Below, in pieces: positions 1-9,541 of a stretch of DNA of 64,000 bases; within the stretch, counting starts at the first letter, position 1, and every line of letters starts with the position of its first letter. The stretch is from CAKZSB01 sp964573105 (GTDB lineage: Bacteria; Pseudomonadota; Gammaproteobacteria; Granulosicoccales; Granulosicoccaceae). The position numbers were made by a program, and so were the translations under genes. The notes under the pieces were generated by a model. It was given only the letters and a program-made list of their open reading frames with translations, was not told the DNA's origin and did not search any database. The DNA is taken from the NCBI GenBank assembly GCA_964573105.1, contig CAZNIS010000004.1, positions 62,001 to 126,000 on the forward strand. Direction: 5' to 3'.

Positions 1-1155
1 ACGAGGTGACATGCGATCTGGATCGCGGTTGCGCGAATCTTCGTTCCAGCTGGTGCCCGGATCGTCTTCTTCGTGATCCATGCTGGACAACGCCTGCAGC
101 CAGCCGGACTTGGTGGTGCGGATAAGATCGGTGCGTTCCTGACGGCCCTTGTCGCCGGCGGCGCCGCCGAGCTTTGACAACAGGCTTTGCGCAACCTGTT
201 TGGCATCGCCGCAGATACCGACAGTAACTTTTTTGGTTAGACCGATGCGATCGGCGTTGATGTCGACCTGAATGATCTTGGCATCTTTCGGCCAGTAGTC
301 GATGCCATAACCTGGCAGGGTCGAGAACGGATTCAGGCGTGTGCCCAGCGCCAGTACCACGTCGGCCTTGGCGATCAGTTCCATCGCGGCTTTTGAGCCG
401 TTGTAACCCAGTGGCCCGACCGACAGCGGATGTGAACCGGGGAAGGCGTCGTTATGCTGGTAGCCGCAGCAAACCGGCGCGCTGAGCTTTTCGGCCAGCG
501 CGACGCAGTCATCGATCGCATCGCCAATCACCACGCCCGCGCCGGACAGGATGACCGGGAATTCTGCGTCGGTCAGAATGGCAGCAGCCTCTTCGATCGA
601 CTTGGCACCGCCCGCCGGGGGCTCAAGGTGCACCACCTGTGGCAGTTCGATGTCGATGACTTGCGTCCAGAAATCACGTGGTACGTTGATCTGCGCCGGT
701 GCGCAACCGCGCCAGGCTTTCAGAATCACGCGATTCAGGACTTCGGCGATTCGGCTTGGGTCGCGAACTTCTTCCTGGTAGCAGACCATCTCGCTGAACA
801 TGGCCATCTGCTCGACTTCCTGGAAGCCGCCCTGACCAATCGTTTTGTTGGCCGCCTGCGGGGTGACCAGCAACATCGGTGTGTGGTTCCAGTAGGCGGT
901 TTTTATCGCGGTGACGAAGCCGGTGATACCCGGTCCGTTCTGGGCGATAGCCATGCCCATTTTGCCGGTGGTTCGCGTGTAGCCATCGCAGATCAGACCA
1001 CCGTTGGTTTCGTGCGCCACGTCCCAGAAGGTGATGCCGGCTTGCGGGAATAGATCGGAGATCGGCATGAACGCTGAGCCGATGATGCCAAATCCGTGTT
1101 CGATACCATGCCGTTGCAAGACTTTGATGAAAGCCTCTTCGGTGGTCATTTTCAT
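1..1155 (-). CDS. xsc: Sulfoacetaldehyde acetyltransferase (partial)
   Basis: This is the N-terminal ~385 residues of a thiamine-diphosphate enzyme; the C-terminal third lies beyond the left edge. Xsc converts sulfoacetaldehyde plus phosphate to acetyl phosphate and sulfite, the last carbon step of taurine and isethionate breakdown. The protein begins MKMTTEEAFIKVLQRHGIEH and carries FGIIGSAFMPISDLFP, IAQNGPGITGFV and NKTIGQGGFQEVEQMA, stretches I recognise as typical of Xsc rather than of acetolactate synthase. The usual ThDP glutamate sits in DVAHETNGG. The ATG at 1155 follows a weak GGAA; a second in-frame ATG lies two codons inside. A TauE/SafE permease 49 kb away could export the sulfite, but that link is only thematic. 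Confidence 0.88.
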   Translation of the reverse strand, partial: MKMTTEEAFIKVLQRHGIEHGFGIIGSAFMPISDLFPQAGITFWDVAHETNGGLICDGYTRTTGKMGMAIAQNGPGITGFVTAIKTAYWNHTPMLLVTPQAANKTIGQGGFQEVEQMAMFSEMVCYQEEVRDPSRIAEVLNRVILKAWRGCAPAQINVPRDFWTQVIDIELPQVVHLEPPAGGAKSIEEAAAILTDAEFPVILSGAGVVIGDAIDDCVALAEKLSAPVCCGYQHNDAFPGSHPLSVGPLGYNGSKAAMELIAKADVVLALGTRLNPFSTLPGYGIDYWPKDAKIIQVDINADRIGLTKKVTVGICGDAKQVAQSLLSKLGGAAGDKGRQERTDLIRTTKSGWLQALSSMDHEEDDPGTSWNEDSRNRDPDRMSPR

Positions 1156-1478
1156 AGATGTGAGTTCCGTGAGTGTAAAAAACTGCGCGAATAGTCGGGC
1201 TTAGCCACTTTCCTTACAAGGTCCAGATTGCCACTGAACTAAGCGACAGATGGCGCGTTGTCGCGGCCCGAATTTACGCCGCCAATATAGTGCCAACCCC
1301 ATCACATTCAAGCAATTAGCAGCCGACATTGACCGAATTGACATATCACCCGGTATCCGCGGCAGCGGTTCGCCAATGTGCTAACCTGCCGGGCAGAAAT
1401 CGACCGTCGCGCCAAACTGCCGCCGCAATCAGCAGGCGCTTTCGATCCTCTGGCGACATCGACATCCACAGGACGCCC

Positions 1479-2411
1479 ATGACTATCACGTTCGACAGCC
1501 CAAACCCGGAACCCAGTGCCGCAACCGGTTTTTCACAAAACCGCCTGATTCGCGACGCGGAGCATCGTGACGAGTCCTCTCTGCCCACAGCACTGGCAAG
1601 CGATGATCTGGAACTTCATCTGTTTTGCGATCAGGGTGTGATCGTGCGTCGCGACGACCATCCGAGCGCCGTCTTCGGTCTGACAGAGGCCGCGCAGTTC
1701 GAGCCGGATCTCGACAACGCCATCCTGTTGGGGCAAAGCGAAAGCGGGCCACGCGTCGCGGTGCCGGCGCAGACAGACAAGGACGCCCTGCAACCACCCT
1801 ATCGCCACTATGACTACCGTTCCTTGCTGTACTCCAGCAGCACCTCGGAAGGCGATGTCGGCGCGATCGCACAGGGTGCAAGCCTGTTGCACTGGAACAG
1901 CGTCAACCGGTTTTGCGGTAAGTGCGGTGCACCCACGCGCTCAATGATCGGTGGCTACCGCCGCGAGTGCTCGGCCTGTGATCACCAGAGCTTTCCACGC
2001 ACTGATCCGGTCGTGATCATGCTGGCGGTAAAGGATGACAAGTGCCTAATGGGACGCGGACCGCACTTCCCGGCCGGCTGGTATTCAACGCTGGCGGGCT
2101 TCGTCGAGTCCGGTGAGACCATCGAAGACGCGGTGCGACGTGAAACCTTTGAAGAATCCGGGATAGAAATTCAACGCGTGCAATACTATGCGAGCCAGCC
2201 GTGGCCATTCCCCCATTCACTGATGATCGGCGTTCACTGCGAAGCGATCAACGACGATATCAGGATCGATGACAACGAGCTGGAAGACTGCCGCTGGTTC
2301 AGTCGCGACGAAGTAAAACTGATGAGCCGTGACGAACACTCGGATGGCATAAAATGCCCGCCGTCACGTGCGATTGCCAGCACGTTGATTCAAGCCTGGT
2401 TGAACGACTGA
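1479..2411 (+). CDS. nudC: NADH pyrophosphatase NudC
   Basis: A Nudix hydrolase of 310 aa that cleaves NAD(H) to NMN(H) and AMP, and in known homologues also removes NAD caps from RNA. A zinc ribbon (CGKCGAPT, then CSACDHQ) precedes a complete Nudix box: GFVESGE, then RETFEESG. Downstream is SQPWPFPHSLM, the NudC-type signature that separates this subfamily from other Nudix enzymes. I use the ATG at 1479 because the family normally starts only a short distance before the N-terminal beta domain. An upstream GTG at 1329 would add 50 low-complexity residues. The gene stands alone, divergent from xsc. Confidence 0.92.
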   Translation: MTITFDSPNPEPSAATGFSQNRLIRDAEHRDESSLPTALASDDLELHLFCDQGVIVRRDDHPSAVFGLTEAAQFEPDLDNAILLGQSESGPRVAVPAQTDKDALQPPYRHYDYRSLLYSSSTSEGDVGAIAQGASLLHWNSVNRFCGKCGAPTRSMIGGYRRECSACDHQSFPRTDPVVIMLAVKDDKCLMGRGPHFPAGWYSTLAGFVESGETIEDAVRRETFEESGIEIQRVQYYASQPWPFPHSLMIGVHCEAINDDIRIDDNELEDCRWFSRDEVKLMSRDEHSDGIKCPPSRAIASTLIQAWLND

Positions 2412-2456
2412 TTTGTGGGCATTACCGCCCGCTGATCATATCTGCGGACACTGCAA

Positions 2457-4505
2457 TTACGCCACGCGTTGCAATGCGGCGCCCGTCTCGAAGAGACTAA
2501 CCGGCTGCGGCTTGCCAACGCCGTAGCCCTGTACATAATCGATCCCGATCTCGGCGAGCTTTTGCCGGATTGCATCGTTCTCGACAAATTCTGCGATCGA
2601 GGCAATGTTCATTACTCGCGATATATCGGCGATAGCCCTGACCATCGCCAGACTGGTGTCGTCTTTCAGCAAGTCTTTGACAAAAGCACCGTCAATCTTA
2701 ATGAAATCCACAGGAAGGTTTTTCAGATAGGTGAATGAGCTCATGCCGGCGCCGAAGTCGTCGAGTGCAAATCGACAACCCATTTGCCTGACTTCTTCCA
2801 TGAACCGAATGGCGCTGGCGAGATCGGCCACCGCTGCGGTCTCGGTAATTTCGAAACAGATGCTGGAACACGGCACGCTGCAATCTGCAAGTGCCGCTAA
2901 CAGAAACTCACGGAACCGGGCATCGCACACAGACGCGCCGGAAATATTGATAGCGCACACCGGCACCATTTCCGATCGCGCCTGCAGCGAACTCATCCAT
3001 TCAAGGGTGTGGCTGATCACCCAGCTATCTATCTGCGGCATCAATCCATAGCGCTCGGCGGATGGCAGGAACGCGCCGGGCGGAATCAGCTCGTTGTGTT
3101 CATCGAGCATTCGCACCAGTATTTCAAGGTGCGCTTGCTCACAGGCACCGGATTTAGCTGGCTCTATCAACTGGCCATACAGTACAAAGCGCGATGCCTC
3201 AATGGCGGCGCGAATACGAGGCACCCAGCTAATTTCCCGCTCCCGGGCCAGACGCCGTTCATCATCCTCCTGGTACACATGAATACGATTCCTGCCCGCG
3301 TACTTGGCTGCATAACAAGCCGTATCCGCTGCCTGAAGCACGACGGCCATGTCGTTGTCGGCCCCGCTGATTGCGACCACGCCGATACTGGCCTCGGCTG
3401 CAAAGGTACGCTCCTGCCAGGAGAATCGGAAACGTTCAATGACCAGCCGCAGGTGCTCGGCGTAGCTTTCTCCGGCTGGCAAATCGGTGGTCGGGAGCAA
3501 CAGGGCAAATTCGTCGCCACCCAGCCTTGCGAATACATCTCCCGCTTGCACCTCATTGCGTAACATTGCCGACAACTGAACCAGCAGCGCATCGCCCGCG
3601 GCGTGTCCACAGCTATCGTTGACCAGCTTGAACTGATCAAGGTCAAAGAACAGCAAGGTGGCTGGTGGTGAGTCTATTGTTCGACTCGCCAGATGATTGC
3701 GAAGACTTTGCTCAAAGCTCGAACGACTGACGAGACCAGTCAGATAGTCATGACCAGCCTGATATTCGAGCTTTGCTGCCAATGTTCTGGAGGCATCTAT
3801 CGCGTTGCCCAGATTATCAACCGCAGCGGACAACAACTGCATCTCGCGAGAGCCTGACAAATTCAGTGGCGCAAGATCATTGATACGACTGTTTTCATCA
3901 GATAACAACCGCAGCCTGCCGCCGATCCGGGACAATGGCGATGTGACCAGTATGTGCAGCAAAAACAGGCTCAGCGCGGTGAGTGTCAACAGCGCCACAA
4001 TCATTCTCGATTGCTCCAGCGCTAGCCGCGCATTGACGGCGTCTATCAGTCGCGCCGGATTCCACACCGCCGTCACGTTGCCAAACACCAGCCCGTCATG
4101 TTCGACCACTCCCTCGAACGTGTATGCCCCATCCGGAAACGATTCTCCCGGACGAACCCAGTACACAATCAAACCACCGGCAGCATTGCTGACGCGGACC
4201 GAATACAGATCAGGATCGAGCTTCGCGGTATCGCGAATCAGGACGTCGACAACCGCGATGTCTTCCTGAATTACAGATTCGAGTGCGCCGGCGGAAAACA
4301 TCTCCAAAGTTCTGAGACTCTGTGCCTTGAGTAAATCCTCAATTTCTCTTGCGCGCTGATCATGGCCAAGTTGGGTCGTGGTAAACGCGACCACACCCAT
4401 CGCGCAAGCCAGAGCGATGCATATTTTCAACCACAGCGGGCGCGGCCCCGAGCTTGTGCCAGCAAGGCCGGACAGTTGCCGTCTGATCGAGTCGAAAGTG
4501 ATCAC
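2457..4505 (-). CDS. Membrane GGDEF-EAL cyclic-di-GMP protein
   Basis: A 682-aa cyclic-di-GMP enzyme. A membrane segment near residues 26-46 and another near 168-188 enclose a small periplasmic sensor domain of no recognised family. A HAMP-like linker leads to GGDEF (motif ARLGGDEFALLL, active-site residues intact) and then EAL. The inhibitory RxxD site before GGDEF is replaced by QAGD, so product inhibition is probably absent. The EAL signature reads EILVRM, keeping the catalytic Glu and Leu. NISG, FEITETA, DDFGAG, KIDG and the final QGY are all present, so phosphodiesterase activity is plausible. It is one of three hybrids of this type in the window. The neighbouring genes do not reveal a specific target process. 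Confidence 0.9.
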   Translation of the reverse strand: MITFDSIRRQLSGLAGTSSGPRPLWLKICIALACAMGVVAFTTTQLGHDQRAREIEDLLKAQSLRTLEMFSAGALESVIQEDIAVVDVLIRDTAKLDPDLYSVRVSNAAGGLIVYWVRPGESFPDGAYTFEGVVEHDGLVFGNVTAVWNPARLIDAVNARLALEQSRMIVALLTLTALSLFLLHILVTSPLSRIGGRLRLLSDENSRINDLAPLNLSGSREMQLLSAAVDNLGNAIDASRTLAAKLEYQAGHDYLTGLVSRSSFEQSLRNHLASRTIDSPPATLLFFDLDQFKLVNDSCGHAAGDALLVQLSAMLRNEVQAGDVFARLGGDEFALLLPTTDLPAGESYAEHLRLVIERFRFSWQERTFAAEASIGVVAISGADNDMAVVLQAADTACYAAKYAGRNRIHVYQEDDERRLAREREISWVPRIRAAIEASRFVLYGQLIEPAKSGACEQAHLEILVRMLDEHNELIPPGAFLPSAERYGLMPQIDSWVISHTLEWMSSLQARSEMVPVCAINISGASVCDARFREFLLAALADCSVPCSSICFEITETAAVADLASAIRFMEEVRQMGCRFALDDFGAGMSSFTYLKNLPVDFIKIDGAFVKDLLKDDTSLAMVRAIADISRVMNIASIAEFVENDAIRQKLAEIGIDYVQGYGVGKPQPVSLFETGAALQRVA

Positions 4506-4660
4506 GTTGCTCTACGCCAATAACCTGTAGTCCATACCGCTCAGCGACGACAAGCGGCCCAGAGACGAGGGTGACCCTATCGACGAGAGCGACGGAAATT
4601 GTGAGGTAGTTCAATCAAGGCTAACGGACACCAGGTTGTGAGCTTTAGTGCGAGTGGCCA

Positions 4661-6310
4661 CTACACCCCGGCCGACGGCGGCCTGCGCACCAGATCCCAG
4701 ATACTCGGCACCTCACCCATTGGCACGTGGATCAACGCCGGTACTTCTTCGTCAAGAAAACCACGCAAGTGCCTCTCCAGGCTTTCGGCATCATCTGCGC
4801 GCGCCGCTTTTATACCGAACGATTGCGCCAAGGCCACAAAATCCGGATTCGATAGGTCGACGGCGATGTGGCGACTGCCGAAACTCTGTGCCTGTATCGT
4901 TTTGACATTGCCGTAGGCACTGTTGTCGACAACGATATGCACCGCCGCAATATTGTGCTGCGCAGCCGTTGCCAGCTCCTGCACGGTGAACATGAAACCG
5001 CCATCGCCTGATATCGACACCACAGGTTTATCAGGGCAGGCGACTTTGGCCCCTAATGCCGCCGGCAGGCCATAGCCAAGAGTGGCCTGATAACCTACCG
5101 TCAGCCAGCTGCGCGGCTGGTAGACCGGATAGCCAAAGCGTGTGTAGTAGGCGAGCTGAGTCACGTCGTTGACGAGGATGCCATCCTCGGGCAATACCCG
5201 CCTGATCGCATCCGAATATTCGCCAAGCGGCACAATGCCGGCCAGCTTGTCGAACATGTCGGCACGATGCCGATCGCACCTGTGCAGGTATTCGGTTCGA
5301 TCGGGAGGTGATGCCGGCAATTGCGCGGTAATGGCCGCAAGACCCAGTGACGCCGACGTGACAAGGGCCGCTGTCGCCGGTCGGGGCTTGCGGATCTGAT
5401 CGGGGTCGATGTCGATTCTCAGCACTTCAACTTCACTACCCCTGCCCCATGCCAGCGCCGGTGCCAGAAAGCGCGTACCCACCACCAGCGCTACGTCGAT
5501 ATCATCCCAGATCTCTTGGCCACAAAGAATGTTGAAGGCCAGCGGGTGGGCATCGGAGAAGGCGCCAAGGCCACTTGGCGAGATGATCACCGGTGCGTTT
5601 AAACGCTCGGCCAATTGCAGCAACTGAGTTTCAGCGCCGTAGGCACCGCCGCCGATGAATATGGCCGGTGACCTGGCGGCGGCCAGTTTGCGCGCCATCA
5701 GATCGACGGTGTCAGAATTCGGCTGTGGTGGCGGATCGAATGTCGCCGCCCCAGCCGACACCACCGGCGCCCTGCCGTAGTACTGATCCGGCGCCATTTC
5801 CAGCACCGCAGGCTGGCAGCGGCCGCTGTGCATGTAGTTAAATGCCTCGTTGACCACGCGGCCGACCTCTGCCGGATGATGGGCACGTTTGGCCCAGCCC
5901 ACCACCCCGGCTGACATCGCCAGCTGGTCGCGCAGCTCGTGCGCGATGCCGTATCCCATGCGAATCTGCGGTGACGGAATCTGCCCGGTGATACCCAGCA
6001 CCGGCGTATTGGTGGCGACTGCAGTGGAGACGGCACTCATGGCGTTCAGCAGACCCGGTCCCGGCACTACCGCAAATACACCGGTTTTGTCACTGGCCTG
6101 CGCATAGCCCATCGCCATAAAGGCGGCCCCCTGCTCGTGCCGGGTATGCAGCACGCTGAGCTGATTTTGTTTTTGATAGAACGCATCGAACAGCGGGTCG
6201 AGCTGAATACCCGGTATACCGAAAACCGTATCGACGCCGTTTTCGATCAGCGCCTCGGCCATCGCCTGCCCGCCGGTCAGCACCCGCGCGTTGTCATTGG
6301 TGTCTTGCAC
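4661..6310 (-). CDS. Thiamine-diphosphate enzyme, acetolactate-synthase-like
   Basis: A 549-aa enzyme of the acetolactate synthase/benzoylformate decarboxylase superfamily with the three usual domains. The catalytic Glu lies in HTRHEQGAAF, near residue 50. The ThDP/Mg motif begins GDGGFMFT and closes with VDNSAYGN near residues 430-465. The substrate cannot be told from sequence. It is not a close copy of the Xsc at the left edge, and no ilvN-like regulatory subunit adjoins, which argues against a biosynthetic acetolactate synthase. I take the GTG at 6310 because GGAGGA lies five bases before it; the ATG at 6373 has no such site. It faces away from the crotonase starting at 6506, leaving about 195 bp of shared promoter region. 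Confidence 0.85.
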   Translation of the reverse strand: MQDTNDNARVLTGGQAMAEALIENGVDTVFGIPGIQLDPLFDAFYQKQNQLSVLHTRHEQGAAFMAMGYAQASDKTGVFAVVPGPGLLNAMSAVSTAVATNTPVLGITGQIPSPQIRMGYGIAHELRDQLAMSAGVVGWAKRAHHPAEVGRVVNEAFNYMHSGRCQPAVLEMAPDQYYGRAPVVSAGAATFDPPPQPNSDTVDLMARKLAAARSPAIFIGGGAYGAETQLLQLAERLNAPVIISPSGLGAFSDAHPLAFNILCGQEIWDDIDVALVVGTRFLAPALAWGRGSEVEVLRIDIDPDQIRKPRPATAALVTSASLGLAAITAQLPASPPDRTEYLHRCDRHRADMFDKLAGIVPLGEYSDAIRRVLPEDGILVNDVTQLAYYTRFGYPVYQPRSWLTVGYQATLGYGLPAALGAKVACPDKPVVSISGDGGFMFTVQELATAAQHNIAAVHIVVDNSAYGNVKTIQAQSFGSRHIAVDLSNPDFVALAQSFGIKAARADDAESLERHLRGFLDEEVPALIHVPMGEVPSIWDLVRRPPSAGV

Positions 6311-6505
6311 GATTTCCTCCGACCAGCCGGTGGCACGGCAGTGGACTCTGCCCTCGCACCCCGACCGGCACATTCTCGTTTGTGCTTGCAGGTTGGGCCA
6401 TGTTCACGTCAAAATCAAGCCATACGGCCGGGTGCGTATGATCGCATCAGCCAACCGAAAAATTCGCCGATTGGCCAACTGGCGCTGGTGCAAAGGAGCA
6501 TCTCT

Positions 6506-7245
6506 TTGAACTTTGAAACCCTGACTTTCGATATCTCGAATAATGTCGCCACCATCACGCTCAATCGACCGGATGACGCCAACGCACTGGATGCGCGCAT
6601 GGCCGATGAGCTGTTCGAGGTCTCGGTGCTGTGTGGCAATGACCCCGAGGTGCGGGCTGTTATCTGGACCGCTAACGGCAAGATGTTTTGCGCCGGCGGC
6701 GATTTGCGCGATATGCACGATCAGGGTGACAAAAAACCCGCCCATCTGGTGCGTATGGCAAGCAAACTTCACGGCGCGGTGATTCGGCTTAACCACATGG
6801 ACGCGCCCGTGGTCATGGCCATCAACGGCACAGCAGCCGGTGGCGGTTTTTCCATGGCGCTGTCCGGCGACTACAGCATCGCGTCTGAAAAGGCCAAGTT
6901 CATCTCTGCCTACACCGCATCAGGACTCACGCCGGATGGTTCATCAACCTACTTTCTCGCCAAGCACGTGGGTCTGATGCGAGCCAAGGAACTGTTGCTG
7001 ACCAATCGTCTGCTGACCGCGCAGGAGGCAATGGAATGGGGCATCGTCAATCGCGTGGTCGCCGCCGACGAGCTGATGACCGAGGCCAACAAAATGGCAG
7101 CCATGTTTGCCGCCGGGCCAACCAAAGCCTACGGGGGCTTGAAGAAACTGCTGCTCAGCGCCTACGACGCGCCAATGGAAATGCAACTGGAAAAAGAGAC
7201 GCAGGGTATTTCCGGCATGATGCGCACGCACGATGGCCCGCATGG
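6506..7245 (+). CDS. Crotonase-family protein (3' end in gap)
   Basis: The first 246 codons of an enoyl-CoA hydratase/isomerase family protein, cut by the N run at 7246. The start is a TTG preceded by AAGGAG seven bases upstream; no better start exists in frame. The oxyanion-hole stretches are FCAGGDLRDM and NGTAAGGGFSMALSGD. Both acidic residues that catalyse hydration in classical enoyl-CoA hydratases are missing: the first position falls in GGGFSMA (normally GGGCELA), the second in SAYTASGLTPDG. A different crotonase reaction, such as isomerisation or thioester hydrolysis, or a carrier-only role is therefore likelier than hydration. Compare the complete crotonase at 22330, which keeps both. 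Confidence 0.85.
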
Positions 7246-7345
7246 NNNNNNNNNNNNNNNNNNNNNNNNNNNNNNNNNNNNNNNNNNNNNNNNNNNNNNN
7301 NNNNNNNNNNNNNNNNNNNNNNNNNNNNNNNNNNNNNNNNNNNNN
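7246..7345. other. Assembly gap (100 N)
   Basis: Exactly 100 undetermined bases. It removes the 3' end of the crotonase and the 3' end of the convergent glutathione S-transferase, so the true missing length is probably well above 100 bp. Confidence 0.99.
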
Positions 7346-7596
7346 GCGGGAATCAGCGCGCGTTCGGCACCCACTTCGCGATCGAGGTAATCGAGAATCG
7401 CAGCACTCTCGACCACTACGTTGTCATCACTGACAACCAGCGCCGGCACCCGGCCAATTGGATTGATTTTGCGCAGATGCGGCGCATCGTCTCCGGTGTG
7501 CTGCAATGGCTGATGTTCAAACGGCATGTTGTAGAAATTGAGCGTGGTCGCCACGCGACGCACGTAGGGAGACAGATAGCGGCCAATCAGAATCAT
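7346..7596 (-). CDS. Glutathione S-transferase (N-terminal part)
   Basis: The first ~83 residues of a GST: the thioredoxin-like N-terminal domain with the start MILIGRYLSPYVRRVATTLN, then INPIGRVPALV (the cis-Pro loop of the glutathione site) and VVESAAILDYLD (the ES motif binding the gamma-glutamyl group). The helical C-terminal domain is lost in the gap at 7345. The catalytic residue in the first loop is probably the Ser of LSPYVRR. The substrate cannot be predicted. SD-like GGAGG lies shortly before the ATG. Confidence 0.88.
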
Positions 7597-7638
7597 CGAT
7601 TTCCTCCGGGAAAAATAAATGCGGGCTACGGATAGTTA

Positions 7639-8433
7639 TCAGCTATAGCGATCTAACGCACGTTGCACCGCCGGCAAATAGGAACTGCCAAACTTGATCG
7701 CGTGTACCACCAGGGGCGCCAGTTGATGCAGTGCAATACGGTCGCGCCAACCGGCTTGCAGTGGTGACACTTCCTGATAGGCATCAAAACATATTTCATC
7801 AAAACCGCCAAACAGTCGCATCATCGCAAGATCAAATTCCGGGTGACCACCGTGCATGGCAGGATCGATCAGCCAACTCACACCTCGATCATCCCAGACC
7901 CGGTTGCCGGCCCACAGATCACCGTGCAGACGCGCGGCCATCGTGGGTGCATCGATAAATTCTGACAACCGACTGGCGATGGTTTCGAGTTTTTCTATGC
8001 TGGCAGCGGGCAATGAGCCACGTTCGCCCGCAATCGCGGCCAGCGGCAACAGCCGACGCTGTGCGTAGAATTCGAACCAGTTGTGGCAGGGATCATTGGG
8101 CAGCGCGAGACTGCCGGTGGTGCGGCCATCCTCGCGACCGAACACCGGCAAACCACTGTTGTGCAATTGCGCCAACTGCCTGCCGAAAGCGGATTCATCA
8201 GGCACAGTTGAAGATGACATTGCGATCCACTGCATCGCCAGATAGGGTGGCTCGTCGGAAACTGATAATACCTTCGGCATTTGAACCGCCTCGGCTTCGC
8301 GCAGCACGGCAAGGCCGGCCGCCTCGGTGGTAAAAAAGCCGGGCGGCGGATTCGCGTGCGTCTTGATAAACAGACGCTGCGTCTGGCCATCGGCGCGCTG
8401 CAACTGCGCACAATACGCTGTTGCAAAATCGCC
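7639..8433 (-). CDS. Fructosamine-kinase family protein (5' end in gap)
   Basis: About 264 residues of a ketosamine-3-kinase/YniA-like protein of the aminoglycoside-phosphotransferase fold; the start lies in the N run above 8433. Open frame continues into the gap (GDFATAYCAQL), so the 255-residue reading from 8403 is not the true start. Landmarks are FIKTHANPP (ATP-binding Lys), MAARLHGDLWAGN (catalytic loop), WLIDPAMHGGHPEFDLAM (metal-binding Asp) and a C-terminal helix ending ALDRYS. The family phosphorylates sugar adducts on protein amines, leading to deglycation. It lies on the same strand as the truncated LysR gene across the gap. Confidence 0.88.
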   Translation of the reverse strand, partial: GDFATAYCAQLQRADGQTQRLFIKTHANPPPGFFTTEAAGLAVLREAEAVQMPKVLSVSDEPPYLAMQWIAMSSSTVPDESAFGRQLAQLHNSGLPVFGREDGRTTGSLALPNDPCHNWFEFYAQRRLLPLAAIAGERGSLPAASIEKLETIASRLSEFIDAPTMAARLHGDLWAGNRVWDDRGVSWLIDPAMHGGHPEFDLAMMRLFGGFDEICFDAYQEVSPLQAGWRDRIALHQLAPLVVHAIKFGSSYLPAVQRALDRYS

Positions 8434-8533
8434 NNNNNNNNNNNNNNNNNNNNNNNNNNNNNNNNNNNNNNNNNNNNNNNNNNNNNNNNNNNNNNNNNNN
8501 NNNNNNNNNNNNNNNNNNNNNNNNNNNNNNNNN
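8434..8533. other. Assembly gap (100 N)
   Basis: 100 undetermined bases between the 3' end of a LysR regulator and the 5' end of the fructosamine-kinase-like gene. At least ~60 codons of the regulator are missing, so the gap exceeds 100 bp. Confidence 0.99.
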
Positions 8534-9272
8534 CGTCAACGACACATCGTGGCAGCACACCTATGCCCATGTTGGCTAACACACAACGGCGTATCACTTC
8601 GACATTGCTGAAGCTCTGTCGCGGCTGCAGTACCAGGCTCGATTGCTGAAATCGCCTGGCGATTTCACGCCGGTAGCTGCAGGCGGGTTCCGTGGTGATC
8701 AGCGGTTGTGAAGACAGCGCCTCGAGACTCAACGGCTGTGCCTGCCATCGATCCGGATGACAAACGAAAATCACCTCTTCGGTATACATCGGTTGACTGT
8801 AAAAGTGCGGGTCTGCCTCGTCGATTGATACTTCGATTGCGGCATCCAGTTCGCCTGCCTGCAACGCAGTGAGATAGTCAAACGGTTCGTGCACCAACAC
8901 CAGTTCTATTTTTGGCGCATGCTGCTGCAGATAGCTGATGATGGCTGGTAGACGATAGATACACATGGAGCTGGGTGCATACAATTTCAGTTCACCAGCC
9001 GGTTCGCCCGCCACGTCTACGGCTGCGCGCTGAATGTCATCTGCCAGCCGCGCAAACTCGACAAACTGCGGCATCAGCCGCTTGCCAGCATCGGTCAGCA
9101 CCAGACCGCGGGTGGTCGATCGAAACAATTCCACGTCCAGTTCGGACGCGAGTTCGTTTAATTGCGCCGAGATACTGCTGGGCGCCAGATGCAATTGCGT
9201 CGATGCCTGGCGGATGCTGCCAAGCTCAACCACTTTAAGCAAACTGCGAATCTGGCGCGGCGTCACCGCCAT
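8534..9272 (-). CDS. LysR-family regulator (3' end in gap)
   Basis: The first 246 residues of a LysR-type activator/repressor. The N-terminal winged helix runs about residues 1-60 (RQIRSLLKVVELGSIRQAS, then SSISAQLNELASEL and LVLTDAGKRLMP). The periplasmic-binding-like sensor domain follows and breaks off in the gap after GIGVLPRCVVD. The Nac/CysB-like start, in which RQ replaces the usual LR, is within family variation. The target is unknown. It faces a decayed gene on the opposite strand, whose remnant overlaps the expected promoter. Confidence 0.88.
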
Positions 9273-9281
9273 TGCCCATAG

Positions 9282-9491
9282 GTCGTAACCTGCACCTTGC
9301 TTGGCCTTGCTTTTGGCTCAGCGATGATAAATGGCGGGCTTGGCATATGCGGCTGAAGTGTGCCGGGTATTCTCGGTGCCTGCCCTGGTGGCCTGGCAGC
9401 GCCTATTGGCAATATTGTCATCGATAACGATTTGCTCAACAAGCTGCTCGCAGCCGCTGCCGATGCGATTGTTTTTTTACGTTTTGATTGA
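9282..9491 (+). pseudogene. Decayed GlsB/YeaQ/YmgE-type membrane protein gene
   Basis: The plus strand here reads LGLAFGSAMINGGLGICG, a TGA stop at 9354-9356, then PGILGACPGG, GNIVIDNDLLNKLLAAAA and a short unrelated tail ending in TGA at 9489-9491. The intact protein at 18661 reads GPIFGSALKGGGFGVFG, MGILGACAGG and GNIVTDNDLLRNLLAAAAG in the same order and spacing. This is therefore a dead copy of that family: it has an internal stop, no clear start codon (a stop precedes at 9279), and the last helix is replaced by LRFD. It was found by comparing the two loci by eye. Confidence 0.75.
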
Positions 9492-9541
9492 TGCTCTTGT
9501 ACACGGTTGACTATGGTACATAAACATGGCGTCAGCATTCG

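Noticed and set aside
454..1053. Plus-strand frame within xsc
   Set aside because: It is the complement of a well-conserved Xsc coding sequence and has no similarity of its own.
6137..6505. N-terminal extension of the crotonase from GTG 6137
   Set aside because: It is antisense to the start of the ThDP gene; AAGGAG before TTG 6506 marks the true start.
7995..9272. Fused LysR-kinase reading across the N run
   Set aside because: Frames on either side of an unknown-length gap cannot be joined; the part after the gap is an off-frame shadow of the fructosamine-kinase gene.
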